In this document: in pieces, positions 23,460 to 33,935 of the stretch
Numbering within the stretch: position 1 is the first letter of the stretch
Layout: each line of letters starts with the position of its first letter
Origin: Agrypnia vestita
Lineage: Eukaryota; Arthropoda; Insecta; Trichoptera; Phryganeidae
Direction of reading: 5' to 3'
NCBI GenBank assembly: GCA_016648135.1
Contig: JADDOH010000323.1
Location: 124,001-188,000 of the forward strand
Length of the DNA: 64,000 nucleotides
The notes under the pieces: model-generated
What the model saw: only the letters and a program-made list of their open reading frames with translations
Database searches by the model: none
What the model was told of the DNA's origin: nothing
Translations under genes and position numbers: made by a program

Positions 23460-25410
23460 TTAAATGTTACTGGGTTAAGAAGAATAACGGTAACTATTCT
23501 TTAAAATCAAGCCTATTGTGTGAGGTCCTTGATTAATCCTTAACATTATGAAAAGAAATTTCCTGGAGCAATTACATATTTTATTAATGAATGAATATTT
23601 TTTTTAAAAACTCGTACCATATTTCAAGGAGCCAGAACAAATGAAATACAAAAGTTCTCTCTTGCTTTATAATTTACAGCCCTTTGCGCGAATGGTAACT
23701 GATTATAATTCTGCCTAAAGGAGGCAGGCTCCCTCGAGAAATGAAATTAGGATTTATATGACAGGGCCCAAGAAATGTCCATTCCAGGGGATACAATGAT
23801 AAGGCCCGGGAATTCTTCCTGCTAGAGAAGCAGGAACCCTGGCCTGTCTCAATGCATAAAGGATTTAATGAGGGGGAACATCCAAATGACGTCCCTAAGA
23901 TTTACGGTGAACGCTACGAAAATTTGATTGAAAGAAAAATAAATTACGAAGGGTGTAAAATTAAAGACAGATTTTAAGTAAAATACTTCAGGGTTCCAGG
24001 GTTCTTTTTATTTCGAAACCCCTAGAGCTGAGTTTATTTGTTGTACTGTATGTAATTCTTAACATATATTAAGTTTACTAGCAATATATTAGCCTGGAAA
24101 TTCGTGAATAGATAACCATTTGTTTATTTAAATTGACTTCAAGCGCGTAAACCTTAAACAAAATATAATAAAATAGAGGGACGACCCTTACGTGATAGCA
24201 TGACAACGGAATTATTATATTTAGATTAGATGGATGCGACAAAGGCAAATAGTATGTAAATTTAACATGTAAATTTGTATAGGTAATACAACCGTAAATG
24301 AAACACAGCTATTGTTTTCTATAATGACAGATTTATTATATAAGGTAACGTTTTAAAATGTAGATCAATATTTTTATTTTTATTATTCGATATTGAAAAT
24401 TACTAAGTAGTTAAATAACTAACGATAGTTCAATGTTAGATAAATTGGATGTATAAATTGTCTCCTTTAGCACAGACCTCGGTCTAGTTACACAGAAAAT
24501 TACTGATTTTACACAATAAATTATTGAAATGTAAAAGTATTTAACTTTAGTACTTGCTGCATGTATGAGTATGCCATAAAGAAAAAACATACATATTATT
24601 TGTACTAAATAAGTATTATTTTGTGTTATTGTAGGTACAATGTAGTTTAAGTACTATACGCTTTTCGATGAATTTTACCAAGACAATAATTCATGTTGAT
24701 AAGGTATGGCACAAAGTTTTTCCATTCTAATTTATAAATATAATACTATCACAGCCGGTACTCGGGTATCTGTCAGCATGAAAAGTGTCACATTTGTCTT
24801 TTTTTTCAGATTAAATAATGTACTGTGGCTGCAAAAATTCGAATATCTATAAATATTTAATAAATTTGTGAAACAAATCGAATAAAATTTATAACAAAAA
24901 AAAAAAAAAAACATTTTCATCGTAAAAAATATTACGAATTTCATCGCTTAAATTACCCTTCCACGAATACTAAGTTGTAAACTTCTTTTATAATAGAAAC
25001 ATAGTGGTAAAATTATTTATATCAATAAAACTTGTATACAACAAGTATTTTAAAAGAAAAGTGTTTATGCTAATTTGATTATTTTATGAATATTTTTTAA
25101 ATTTACTATAATATTTGTTGTGTTGATTTCGTTTAAACAAAGCTATTAAATATCATTTTGTATGTCTTGGAATAGATAATAGACTACAAATACAGATACT
25201 TATACTTAATTATATTCTTCATCAAATAACTTTTAAAGTGGTGTAATTGAGATACGCCAATTAAAATTGATTTATCGGTAATTAATTTCAATTAATGAAT
25301 AGGAAAATCGGGAAGGATATACAAAATTGTTATCTATTTTAATAATTCACTAAATTGTTTGTTGAATGTGATTTATATAAACACAACCTAGATAACCGAA
25401 ATCTCAAAAT
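23460..25410. other. AT-rich stretch, no gene recognised
   Basis: A GC-richer patch at 23690-23900 (with 'aaaggaggcaggctccctcg') has no open frame. The rest is A/T-rich, with a 15-16 base A run near 24896-24911. Confidence 0.4.
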
Positions 25411-25413
25411 ATA

Positions 25414-25444
25414 TGGAGTGTAAAATAAGGGATTTTACACTCCA
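25414..25444. repeat. Perfect 13-bp hairpin
   Basis: TGGAGTGTAAAAT, loop AAGGG, then the exact reverse complement. Isolated in otherwise AT-rich DNA. Confidence 0.6.
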
Positions 25445-25589
25445 AAACGAGAATAAAACTTTTTAATAGGATTATGCTAGGATTATGCGTAAATATGTCT
25501 ATGGTGTATAGAATATACAATTATTTTACTGATATTTAACCTATGAATTATCATACTACGCTAGTAAGTATATAACGAAGAAATAAAAA

Positions 25590-25790
25590 AGAACACTCGG
25601 CATGGATTGGTGGGAGTGACAAGCGTCTTATACCGAGGGATTCAGGTTTGATTCCCATTGAGGTTATATAAGATATCGTAATGTTCTTTCCCATGTGCTT
25701 GGAGAAGAACCTCGATGTTTGGAATTCCAATGAAGCTCCTCGTCGTGGCTTCCAGATATTTATTGGTTTACAATTATTACAGGTGGCAAT
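25590..25790 (+). mobile_element. tRNA-derived SINE-like copy
   Basis: Contains 'gcatggattggtgggagtg' followed about 40 nt later by the B-box-like AGGTTTGATTCCCA, then a non-tRNA body to about 25790. The spacing suits an internal pol III promoter, but the A box is weak and no target duplication is obvious. Confidence 0.4.
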
Positions 25791-26006
25791 TGTTTGGTTA
25801 TAATACAATAAGTTCATGTTGCGGTGGCTGCGAAAAAGAGAGCCCCTAAAATGGCGTCTCTCGCTTCAAACCATTCGCTCTCTCTTTTTTCCATGCCGTC
25901 TGTCACCTTTATTCATCAGACAGACATCACTCAAATACTTTACAGATATGCTTGTGATTTTCTTATGTTGGTGTGTTTTTATAATTATTTTTTTTGAGTT
26001 AAATAC

Positions 26007-26311
26007 TTGAAATTAATAAAGCGCTAAGTGCCAAAAATATATTTTTAAGATAAGAATACAGATTATGCCTTCATTAATGCATTAAACACTTCACTGAAGT
26101 TCTGTCTGCATTAATTTCCTAGTAACATAAATAGGCATATCGCAAAAGTCAGTGCCCCGTCATTTTTTTATAAATAAGGCATTAAACGACATGAGTATTT
26201 TGTAGTTTTCAGTATCAAAATAGCACATAAAAGTAGAAGAATACTGTATATACTTTTTACCTTGCAATATAAAATGAAAATTCTGGCACTAAGTGCTTTA
26301 TTAATTTCCAA
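26007..26311. mobile_element. MITE with 26-bp inverted terminal repeats
   Basis: GAAATTAATAAAGCGCTAAG TGCCA at the left is matched by its reverse complement at 26284-26311 with only two or three mismatches. The roughly 300-bp interior has no coding capacity. The target duplication is not clear, so the superfamily is unassigned. Confidence 0.6.
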
Positions 26312-27160
26312 TATTCAGTTGATGAGCCTCATGGCATGTTGTGTTGTTAAATTTTTAGAAATAAACCAAAAATAAAATACTTGTCAACCTTTCCATAATC
26401 ATGCGAAAAAATCATTCTTTAGTACGAAGAAACTATACAGGATGTAACAAAGCTAGTCTACAATACTCTTTAATATTGATTTCTGCCTAAATTATGAACT
26501 AAAAATTTTCAAGCAACGAAGTTGTATTTTCAATAGTCATGGAGACAAACGAAAACAAAATTCGAATTTTGCATTTTTTTAAAATATTTTCGACTTTTTT
26601 CTGTAAAATCTTGGACTTTTATTATAGTAAATTTCATCAAATTTAAAAGTTATTCAATAAAACACTTATACAAAATAATATATATCAAAAAGGACCCTTT
26701 TAGAAATACTTACAAAAAATAAATTTTAGAAATTTCTGAAAGATTTTAATCATTTCATTTGACTTGTGCTAAAGTGAATAAGTTTTTAATATTTTAGTTA
26801 CTCTAATGATAGTCTTAACGTTTTAAATAAAATGAGTCAGATCCATTAAAAAAAATTGACTCATAAATTATGCAGGAATCAACTTTTAAAGAATTGTGCA
26901 TTACCTCCATTATATTTCGTGTGTATTACCATAAATAATTAGCTTTTGTATATTTTTATTTTACCTTAAAAAAATTGTCATAACCTACGCTAGTATCAGG
27001 CTACGAGAATGATTATTGGTCAATCATGATCACATCCTGCCTTCATTTTCTGATTTTTCTTTAACCAATAAAGTGCCAGCTGTAATGAATGAAGTTATTT
27101 TAATTTTATTTTTTTTTATATTTAGTCACGTCCGTCCCTGTGAGGTTGAAAAGTAAGCCC
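26312..27160. other. AT-rich stretch, no gene recognised
   Basis: Includes the diverged partner (about 26485-26525) of the block at 11918-11960. Nothing else recognised. Confidence 0.35.
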
Positions 27161-27179
27161 GTAGGACATATTGCTCACA

Positions 27180-27226
27180 ACGCGGTGATGCTAGTAAAGC
27201 TTGGAGGTTCAACCCTCCTACCGCAT
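27180..27226 (+). repeat. Truncated tRNA-like hairpin
   Basis: GCGGT pairs with ACCGC at the ends, and GGAGG-TTCAAC-CCTCC forms a T-arm-like stem-loop just before the 3' strand. D and anticodon arms are missing. It may be a decayed tRNA or SINE relic or a chance structure. Confidence 0.25.
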
Positions 27227-27779
27227 ATAAAAGTGAGGCTGGATCCTCTAATTAGCCTGGGAAAAGTACTAGCGATTAAAAAATAGCACCTTCTTATTTT
27301 GCTTGGCAAACATTTCTCCGCTTCCAACTGCAAATTCCTATTGTATAAAAGTGCAGGGCGTAAAATGCTTTCGCAGGAAATTTGCACACAAAATGGTAGA
27401 AAAACATTGCATAAACGAACTAACGTGCTTGGAAGTCAACATTTGGTCTTGCTGACTCTGTGTATGTATGTGTAAAAAACATTGCTTACGTGTGCATACT
27501 CCAAGAAGCTTTTGTACAGTGCATGCTGCAGCTTTTAAGAATGAATTATTCATGTTTGCCGACTAACAAAAAAGATCTCATGAAACTACGTCCCAATGAG
27601 ATAATAAATAATATACGACTTTGTTTATACTTTGTTTTTATATAATATCACCTAAAATATGAGTATATTTATACTTTTGACGGTATTTATTTTGTAGAAT
27701 ATTCAGGAACGATCAATCTCAAACGCCCAGAAGGACTGATATGGGTCGCGCACTTTCAAAAGTGTTTTAACCCATTTTT

Positions 27780-27802
27780 CGCTGACGTTGCGGCAGCGCA
27801 AC
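27780..27802 (+). repeat. piggyBac subterminal hairpin motif 1
   Basis: CGCTGACGTTGC with an overlapping GTTGC-N6-GCAAC hairpin (27787-27802), loop GGCAGC. Confidence 0.7.
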
Positions 27803-28129
27803 GGTTATTTGAACAGGTCATATTCTGAGAATTCGGTAAGGAATTTCCGTAATTAGCTTAGGTGTATATTGTCAAGGTCTTATTATACCCTTAAATAGAT
27901 TCAGGTATAAATATATTATATTTAGTTACAATTCAGAGGTCTTCAAAAAAGGACACGACGCGACACTCAGGTAAGCTGTTTTTGAATACATTATATTTTT
28001 AAGATATTGCAAAATATTTTAAGATTTTTTTATCATTTCTTAAAAAAAATTATATGAAATTTAATAATTAATAGTTTTTTTAAAAATAAAAAACTTATAA
28101 AGTGCAAATATAATACGAATTATTTGGCC

Positions 28130-28152
28130 GTTGCGTCAGTGCAACGTCAGCG
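28130..28152 (-). repeat. piggyBac subterminal hairpin motif 2
   Basis: Inverted copy with GTTGC-GTCAGT-GCAAC (28130-28145) and GCAACGTCAGCG. Confidence 0.7.
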
Positions 28153-28299
28153 AAATATGGGGGTAAAATCCATTCCAATATTTTACGCACGAATGCCATC
28201 AACGAATTTTAATATCGTGAATTTTGCTTAAGGATGAATAAAAAAGATTTTTTTTACTGCAAAAGAGGCTGCTGGTTTTGTTTTTTATTTTTGCATAGA

Positions 28300-29445
28300 A
28301 CTGGAATGTTGATAGTAATGAAGAAGAAGACATTCCAGGTTAGTAATTTTACCTCCTGAAGTTTCCGAACTTACCGACGAATAGGACTTTGATGATAATG
28401 ATTTACACGAAGACGATATATATAACCATATACTCAAGGATAAAGCAGGATCTTTGGAAGTAAATTCAAAAAGGTTGATGAGTGAACCTTCAACATCTCA
28501 GTGTTCAATTTCTGCGCCAAGGAAAATGCAATGGTCCAAATCACAGCCAAGTCTTGGACATTAGCTTCCTCAGATGGATACATTTATGCTTTTGATCTAT
28601 ATATGGGGGAAACTGTAGAGCCTTCAAACATTTATAATTTGGGTATTGGAGGAAATGTGACGGGTCTTCTGAAAATTTAGAAAATGCAGCTCACCACATT
28701 GTTTATTTTGATAATTTATTTACATCTATCCCCATTATGATATATTTGAGGAATAATTTGTTTTTCACCACTGGCACAACAAGAGAAAATTGTCTAAGAA
28801 TATTGGATCGTCAAAATCCTCCAAAAAAATAAAAAAAATGGAAAGGGGTGAATTCGATTATAGATTTGAAAAGAAAACTGTGATTGTAGTTGTTCGATGA
28901 AAGGAAAGTGCTGTAGTTACAGTGGCTTCAAATTGTGATGGGATTGAACCAATTAAAAATATATCAAGGTACCTACTCAAATATTAAAAAAACTATGTAA
29001 CTATCACTTAACCTAAAGCTGTTACACAATATAATCATTTAATGGGTGGAGTTGATTTAACGGATTACTTTGTTTCCAACTACAGAATAAGATCACGGTT
29101 AAAAGTGGTTGTGGGCCAAATTTTCAAACTTCTGTGATGTGGCAGTATGTAATTCATGGAAACTAGCAAATGGTTCATTCTGAAGAAAATTTGTGCCTTT
29201 TAAAATTTAAAAGACATATAGCACCCACATTTATTAAATCATCAAAAGTGAACTTATTGTGCATAGGAAAACCATATAGATTTTCAACATCATCAGATCC
29301 AAATCCAGGAATTCAACATTTTTTGAAAAGAAATGAAAACAGAAAAAGATGCAAGGTGTTATTCCCAAACATATTTTATATGTGAACTGTGCAATGTTGC
29401 GTTACATAATAAATGTCATGAAACGTACCACAAAAGAAAATAGAA
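28300..29445 (+). pseudogene. piggyBac-like transposase remnant
   Basis: Shifting frames read an acidic N-terminal part (DSNEEEDIPG, DFDDNDLHEDDIYNHIL), then jump to DGYIYAFDLYMGE, IYNLGIGGNV, YFDNLFTSIPIMIYLRNN, FFTTGTTRENCLR, MGGVDLTDYFVSNYRIRSR, FKRHIAPTFIKSS and, at the end, RCKV...FICELCNVALHNKCHETYH, a cysteine-rich tail. These are the piggyBac order of motifs. The second aspartate (YFDN) and the MGGVD..D pair survive. The segment that should carry the first catalytic aspartate is absent, between about 28560 and 28580. Multiple stops and frameshifts make it inactive. Confidence 0.8.
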
Positions 29446-29660
29446 TCACTAAAATCACGTAAATACCTTTATATGTTTTTATTGTATAGTCATCATTTTT
29501 ATATATCCTGTTTACGTTTATCTCAATAAGTTAGTAATATGTTTAGTTACTAAGCAAATATATTTTTTTCTTAATAGTCTATACAAATCTTGAGAAATAA
29601 ATGTCCTAAAAACTGTACATGTTTTGTTTCATACCTTTATCATTTTTTACCCCCGTATTT

Positions 29661-29683
29661 CGCTGACGTTGCGAAAATGCAAC
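29661..29683 (+). repeat. piggyBac subterminal hairpin motif 3
   Basis: CGCTGACGTTGC again with a GTTGC-GAAAAT-GCAAC hairpin (29668-29683), about 130 bp from the right end. Confidence 0.7.
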
Positions 29684-30012
29684 ACCTCAAATTTTCCAAA
29701 TTAAAAGATTTTTCCATGTTTTTTTGACGAAATTTTCTAAAAGGTATAGTTTTAGGAAATATTCTCAAATTTCATGAAAATCGAACAACGAGAACTAGTA
29801 GCGGCGTTTAATGGGTTAAAAACAGGTGCGCGGGAGCCGGGCAGTCGCCAGTATATAAAACGTGGCGGGCGGCCGAGCAGATATTTTCTGTTTTGAAAGA
29901 AAATGACATTTAGCGACATCTATAAGCAACAAAATCGAATGATTTGTCAAGTGATGACTCGAGCGAGAACCAATATAGCAAATGCTATATATATTGTTGT
30001 TGTGTTAATTAT

Positions 30013-30158
30013 TTAAAAAGAAAAATGCGCGTCGCATCAATATTTTTACTATTTTCAAATTAAGCTACACGTCTGTGTAATAAAATATGATTTACACGCT
30101 TGAACAACCAACCAACTGAATTACTGGGCGGTCATAACCACTACACCAACAAGCTATT
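30013..30158 (-). mobile_element. SINE copy related to the one at 63344-63533
   Basis: Body 'catcaatatttttactatttt' plus 'caaattaagctacacg' matches the SINE at 63390-63435. On the minus strand the head starts GTTGGTGTAGTGGTTATGAC, an A-box region, but the B box is eroded. An older family member. Confidence 0.6.
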
Positions 30159-30159
30159 C

Positions 30160-31450
30160 CCTCGTTTAACTAAGAATGGTGAAATTATAATTTTGATTTT
30201 AAGAAAACAGCGTTGTTTCCTAAATTTAAGTATCATTAAGTCAAAACATATTCAAATCTGAATTCGCAACATAAACAAAACATTTTTATCATTATTGTTT
30301 TATTTACTTAGACAATACCTTGCTGTTTAATACCGTAGATTTACGTATTCTCAATAAAAAATTAGTCTGTATTGAATAGTTTTTTATTGGATGGCACTAA
30401 AATCAATCATTTAAAACATTTAATAAACTTTCACTTTAGTTTATATGTCGCAAAAATACGCTGTAGAACATAATTGGATAAGCACAGCATTTCTCACAAA
30501 GCGAACTTCCCTAACATTGAATTGTCCAAACTCAATCGGTTTTTTAAAGGACAAAACACATTTTTTTATAGTTAAATATATAGGATATTTTATTTCAATA
30601 ACTAGCAAACAGATTCAATGTGGATAAAAACATTTGGCAAATAGCCGCCTAGGAATATTTTACAAACAGCCACTCTTGACATAATTTTTTTGCAAAATTT
30701 GCAACTTATTTCATCAATAACAGCTTGGACATTCTCAAGTGATTGAATCAAGACCTGAAGTATAAACTGAGACCTTGTCTGTTGTAATGTTAACATTATA
30801 TCAAAGAAAAAAGACCAGACGCGTAAAATCGCATGATTTGGGCGACCAATTGATGTTCTAAAACAAGAAATTTTGTGTCTAGGAAATTTCTGACTTAATA
30901 ACTTGATAACGATTGTTTTCTAGATTATTTGGCATGTAGTTTCATGCACAGAAGACAAAGATAAATAAATTATTACATAAAAATATACATTATCCATGTT
31001 CAAAGCAATAACTTTAGGTCATAAAAGTAAGTCAGTATCGATCGATAACGGTTACTATGACGTCAGTTTTACTTTCGCAATAAATTTGCACCATTTTAAT
31101 GCGTTGCTTTGAGGCGTACGGACGCATTTTCATTAATTACATAGTTTTTATTTATGTATATTTTATACCCTTAAATATTAAAAAGTATGAATTAAGATCA
31201 ATTGTGGTGTATACAAGCACAGGCAGCAATATCCAAAAAATTGAAAAAATGTTTGGAATGCAGTCACCGAAGATAAGTGATTTAAAATGTACTGAATTAT
31301 AGATTTTATGTGTATATCCCTTCTAAAATCATCTTATAAATTTAAAGACTTTGTTTCCTATAAAATATATAATTCAATACATAATAAATTAGTAATCCTC
31401 GATGACTGCATTCATATTTATCTGGATATTTCTGGCTTTGTTCTTATGCC
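30160..31450. other. AT-rich stretch, no gene recognised
   Basis: Short chance frames only. No element ends seen. Confidence 0.4.
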
Positions 31451-31452
31451 CC

Positions 31453-31618
31453 ACAATTATAGAAACCTTACAGAGACGGAGTTACTTGTATGGAAAGGTG
31501 TATGGAAATCTTTATAGGGTAGCCCAGGGCTTAGGTATGCATAAATTTTATGAGCTGGCTTAAGTTATCACCTTACACAACGCAACGTTCACCAATTCCA
31601 CCGTAAGAACATGCATGC
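31453..31618 (+). repeat. 165-bp dispersed repeat, copy 2
   Basis: Same block order as 16708-16884 (inverted there) and 40030-40187: 'attatagaaaccttacagag', 'ggaaatctttata', 'agcccagggc', 'atgagctggcttaagttatc', 'caacgttcaccaattcc', 'cgtaagaacatgcatgcac'. Confidence 0.65.
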
Positions 31619-31732
31619 ACATATAATTAAAATAAAATAACACTTTAGTTTGGATGACCCTTTTTTACATTCAAATTCAACGATACTTCATCGCATCTAA
31701 CACATCGAAGTTAACTTTTAAAAATATACATT

Positions 31733-31998
31733 TTTAATAACCAAATTAATTAATCAATTAGAAAGACATACAGAAAAATTTAATTCACGAAAAAATATTA
31801 GGTTCCTACTGGGATTCGAACCCAGGTCAGGTCGATATATTCACGGAAACATAGAGGGTTGCTATAGCTTAGTGGTCAGAGCACCGGCCCCGGAAAGGAG
31901 GTGACCTGGGTTCGAATCCCAGTAGTAACCTAATATTTTTTCGTGAATTAGATTTTTCTGTACGTCTTTCTAATTGATTAATTAATTTGGTTATTAAA
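31733..31998. repeat. Inverted repeat (97-bp arms) around a tRNA-like gene
   Basis: Arms 31733-31829 and 31902-31998 are nearly perfect inverted copies with only a few differences. The 72-bp spacer holds the 5' two thirds of a tRNA-like sequence, and its T-arm and 3' acceptor strand are the beginning of the right arm, so the T-arm also appears inverted in the left arm. Transcripts across it would fold into a long hairpin. Confidence 0.85.
31857..31930 (+). ncRNA. tRNA-like gene (tRNA-derived), not a canonical tRNA
   Basis: 74 nt. Acceptor strands GTTGCTA and TAGTAAC pair over 7 bp with one wobble. The D-arm is GCTT/GAGC with an A-box 'tagcttagtgg'. The T-arm CTGGG-TTCGAAT-CCCAG is perfect with a strong B box. 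The anticodon stem does not pair (CCGGC against AGGAG or GGAGG), so I do not assign an anticodon. There is no CCA in the DNA, as usual for eukaryotes. Probably a SINE head or a tRNA pseudogene with a working pol III promoter. Confidence 0.6.
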
Positions 31999-33482
31999 TA
32001 TTTCACAGAACTTTGTTCTGAAAAATTACAACTTCACAAATATGAATGTGTTCTTGAATATATATATATACATTTTTCTTCAAAAGCATTTCAGTATGAC
32101 CGCATTTATTTTTACGAAAAGCTTGCAAAATAAAAACGTAGTTCGCATACATCATTTATCAGTGCTCGCGCCATTTTTTAAGGATTATATCCGCTTAATC
32201 TGTGGATTTGGATAAGTTGTCAATTGAAAATACAACGTGACGCAAATTAATAACGTTTGTGTCACGATTTATTTTGAGTACCTACTATTTAAAAAAAATC
32301 TCATGGTGCTTTTTGTTGAAATAACTGTATGAAATAAATACGTTTGGATCATGATTTGATAATTTTTTATATATTTAATTATTGGTAAATTGTATTTCAG
32401 CTTGATAAATTAAGGAAACTTGCATCATTGGCCCACTTTAGTATATTAAGCAGCCAAGGAAGTTTATTTCACTCAACCACGGTTTTTTTTTCTATTTTTC
32501 TTGAATAATTAATTATTCATTTTTATTTTCGATATTTGAGTCCATGATGTATTTGGATAAAATGTTACATAATATTTTTGAAAATTCCTGTAAAAACTTA
32601 TATAATATCAAAACATTAAATAGTGTCTTTATTTTTATATCCATACCTATAAAAAGCAGTTTCTTCACTCGCACTGTGCGATTTATTCTCTTTACAATTA
32701 AATCTACACCATTTCACAGATCTAATCTAAATTTCACATACTTATTCTTTAGGACCCTGCGGAAAATTGTGGCGTCAACTACCCTCTTGCATTTACAATA
32801 CTCCTTCCTCCTGATATAAATTTAATACACTCCAATTAAGATTTCATAGTATTAATTCCGAATTGCAAAATGATACCATCCTCACTCCCTCCACCCTTTC
32901 CGTCCCTTAACATCTCATCTTTATAAATTATAAACTTAATGAAATCCAATTCATTTTTTGCATAGTTAATTATCGTTTATCGAGTAATTTGTTTTTCATT
33001 TTTTGTTGCCCAAATGGGTAAAGTTAGAGAAATATGTTATTCAATTAGTTTGTTTGTCTCAATAAGGGCCTTCACTTTACTTGAATATCTCCACACTGAA
33101 ATATAACCATTTTCTGTTTTTGTAATATTTTTTTTTGTTTTAAGTAATATTTTGAAAACTTGAAAATGAAGAATTTTTGATAACACTTGTTTTTAATTTA
33201 TCTTTGACCTAAAGAGAATATTGATTATTATGTTATCTATCATTTTTGTGTTTGAAAAATAAAGACGGTACATATAAACAATCGTACAGAATTGAAACAA
33301 GAATTTCTTAGTTGCATTTCACAACCCTAAAGAAGATATTGTCACTCCACGCCACTCTTCTGGACATATCATCCACCTTTTGCCAGGATTAGGATTAAAT
33401 GAACACATTGTTTTTATTTAGAGCGCTGCAAAATAATGCAACCATCCCCTGAAAACTTACTTTTTTACAAAATCTTTTAACC

Positions 33483-33512
33483 CTGGCAACGCCGGGTACG
33501 GACCGCTATTTT
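33483..33512 (+). repeat. Possible decayed Helitron 3' end
   Basis: CCTGGC-AAC-GCCGGG hairpin followed 9-10 bases later by GCTATT, where a Helitron would have CTAGT. No 5' end was identified. Confidence 0.3.
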
Positions 33513-33837
33513 TTGATATTTATAGAATAAAATTTGTAGTTACATATTATTAATCATTTAAAACCGTAAAATTTTGTGTAATTTTGTTAAAGAGATATTC
33601 GCAAAAGTAAAGGTGGAATCTAATCTACCGTAATAAATAAAATATCGAGTGCTTTTGATATAGTTGAATTTTCGTACTCTCTACGGCCATTCTAATAAAC
33701 AAACACGTACAATAGTATCAACGACATCAAAGTCAAATGACTTAACTTTAATGTTGATTTGACGTTGATGGCGTTAAATCAATCAACTTTAGTGTTCTCA
33801 GTTTTACGAGGGCGTTGAGAATCTGATAAAAATTTCT

Positions 33838-33935
33838 GGGATATTCTACCGTGTGTAAAAGCACTTCTGGACCACGTTTCGAATACCATTGCAGGGTTTA
33901 TCAGTAAGGCCAATGTAGTCAGAAAAGTTGTGTTC
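33838..33935 (-). repeat. Hammerhead-like repeat, dispersed copy
   Basis: Minus strand reads CTTACTGATAAACCCTGCAA, then TGGTATTCGAAACGTGG. Shares the 'accctgcaatgg.atccgaaacgt' core with 20706-20950 and 40858-40990, and the same downstream 'ggatatt' end. Confidence 0.5.

Larger units (their letters stand above)
27771..29815 (+). mobile_element. piggyBac-like element, decayed
   Basis: Flanked by TTAA at 27767-27770 and 29816-29819, with CCCAT at the left end and ATGGG at the right, as expected for piggyBac-type termini. Inside, the motif CGCTGACGTTGC occurs at 27780 and 29661 in direct orientation and at 28141-28152 inverted. The 2.05-kb length is short for an autonomous copy (about 2.4 kb or more). 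It encodes only a broken transposase. Confidence 0.85.

Noticed and set aside
31857..31930. Functional tRNA gene
   Set aside because: Acceptor, D and T arms fit, but the anticodon stem does not pair, so no anticodon can be assigned.
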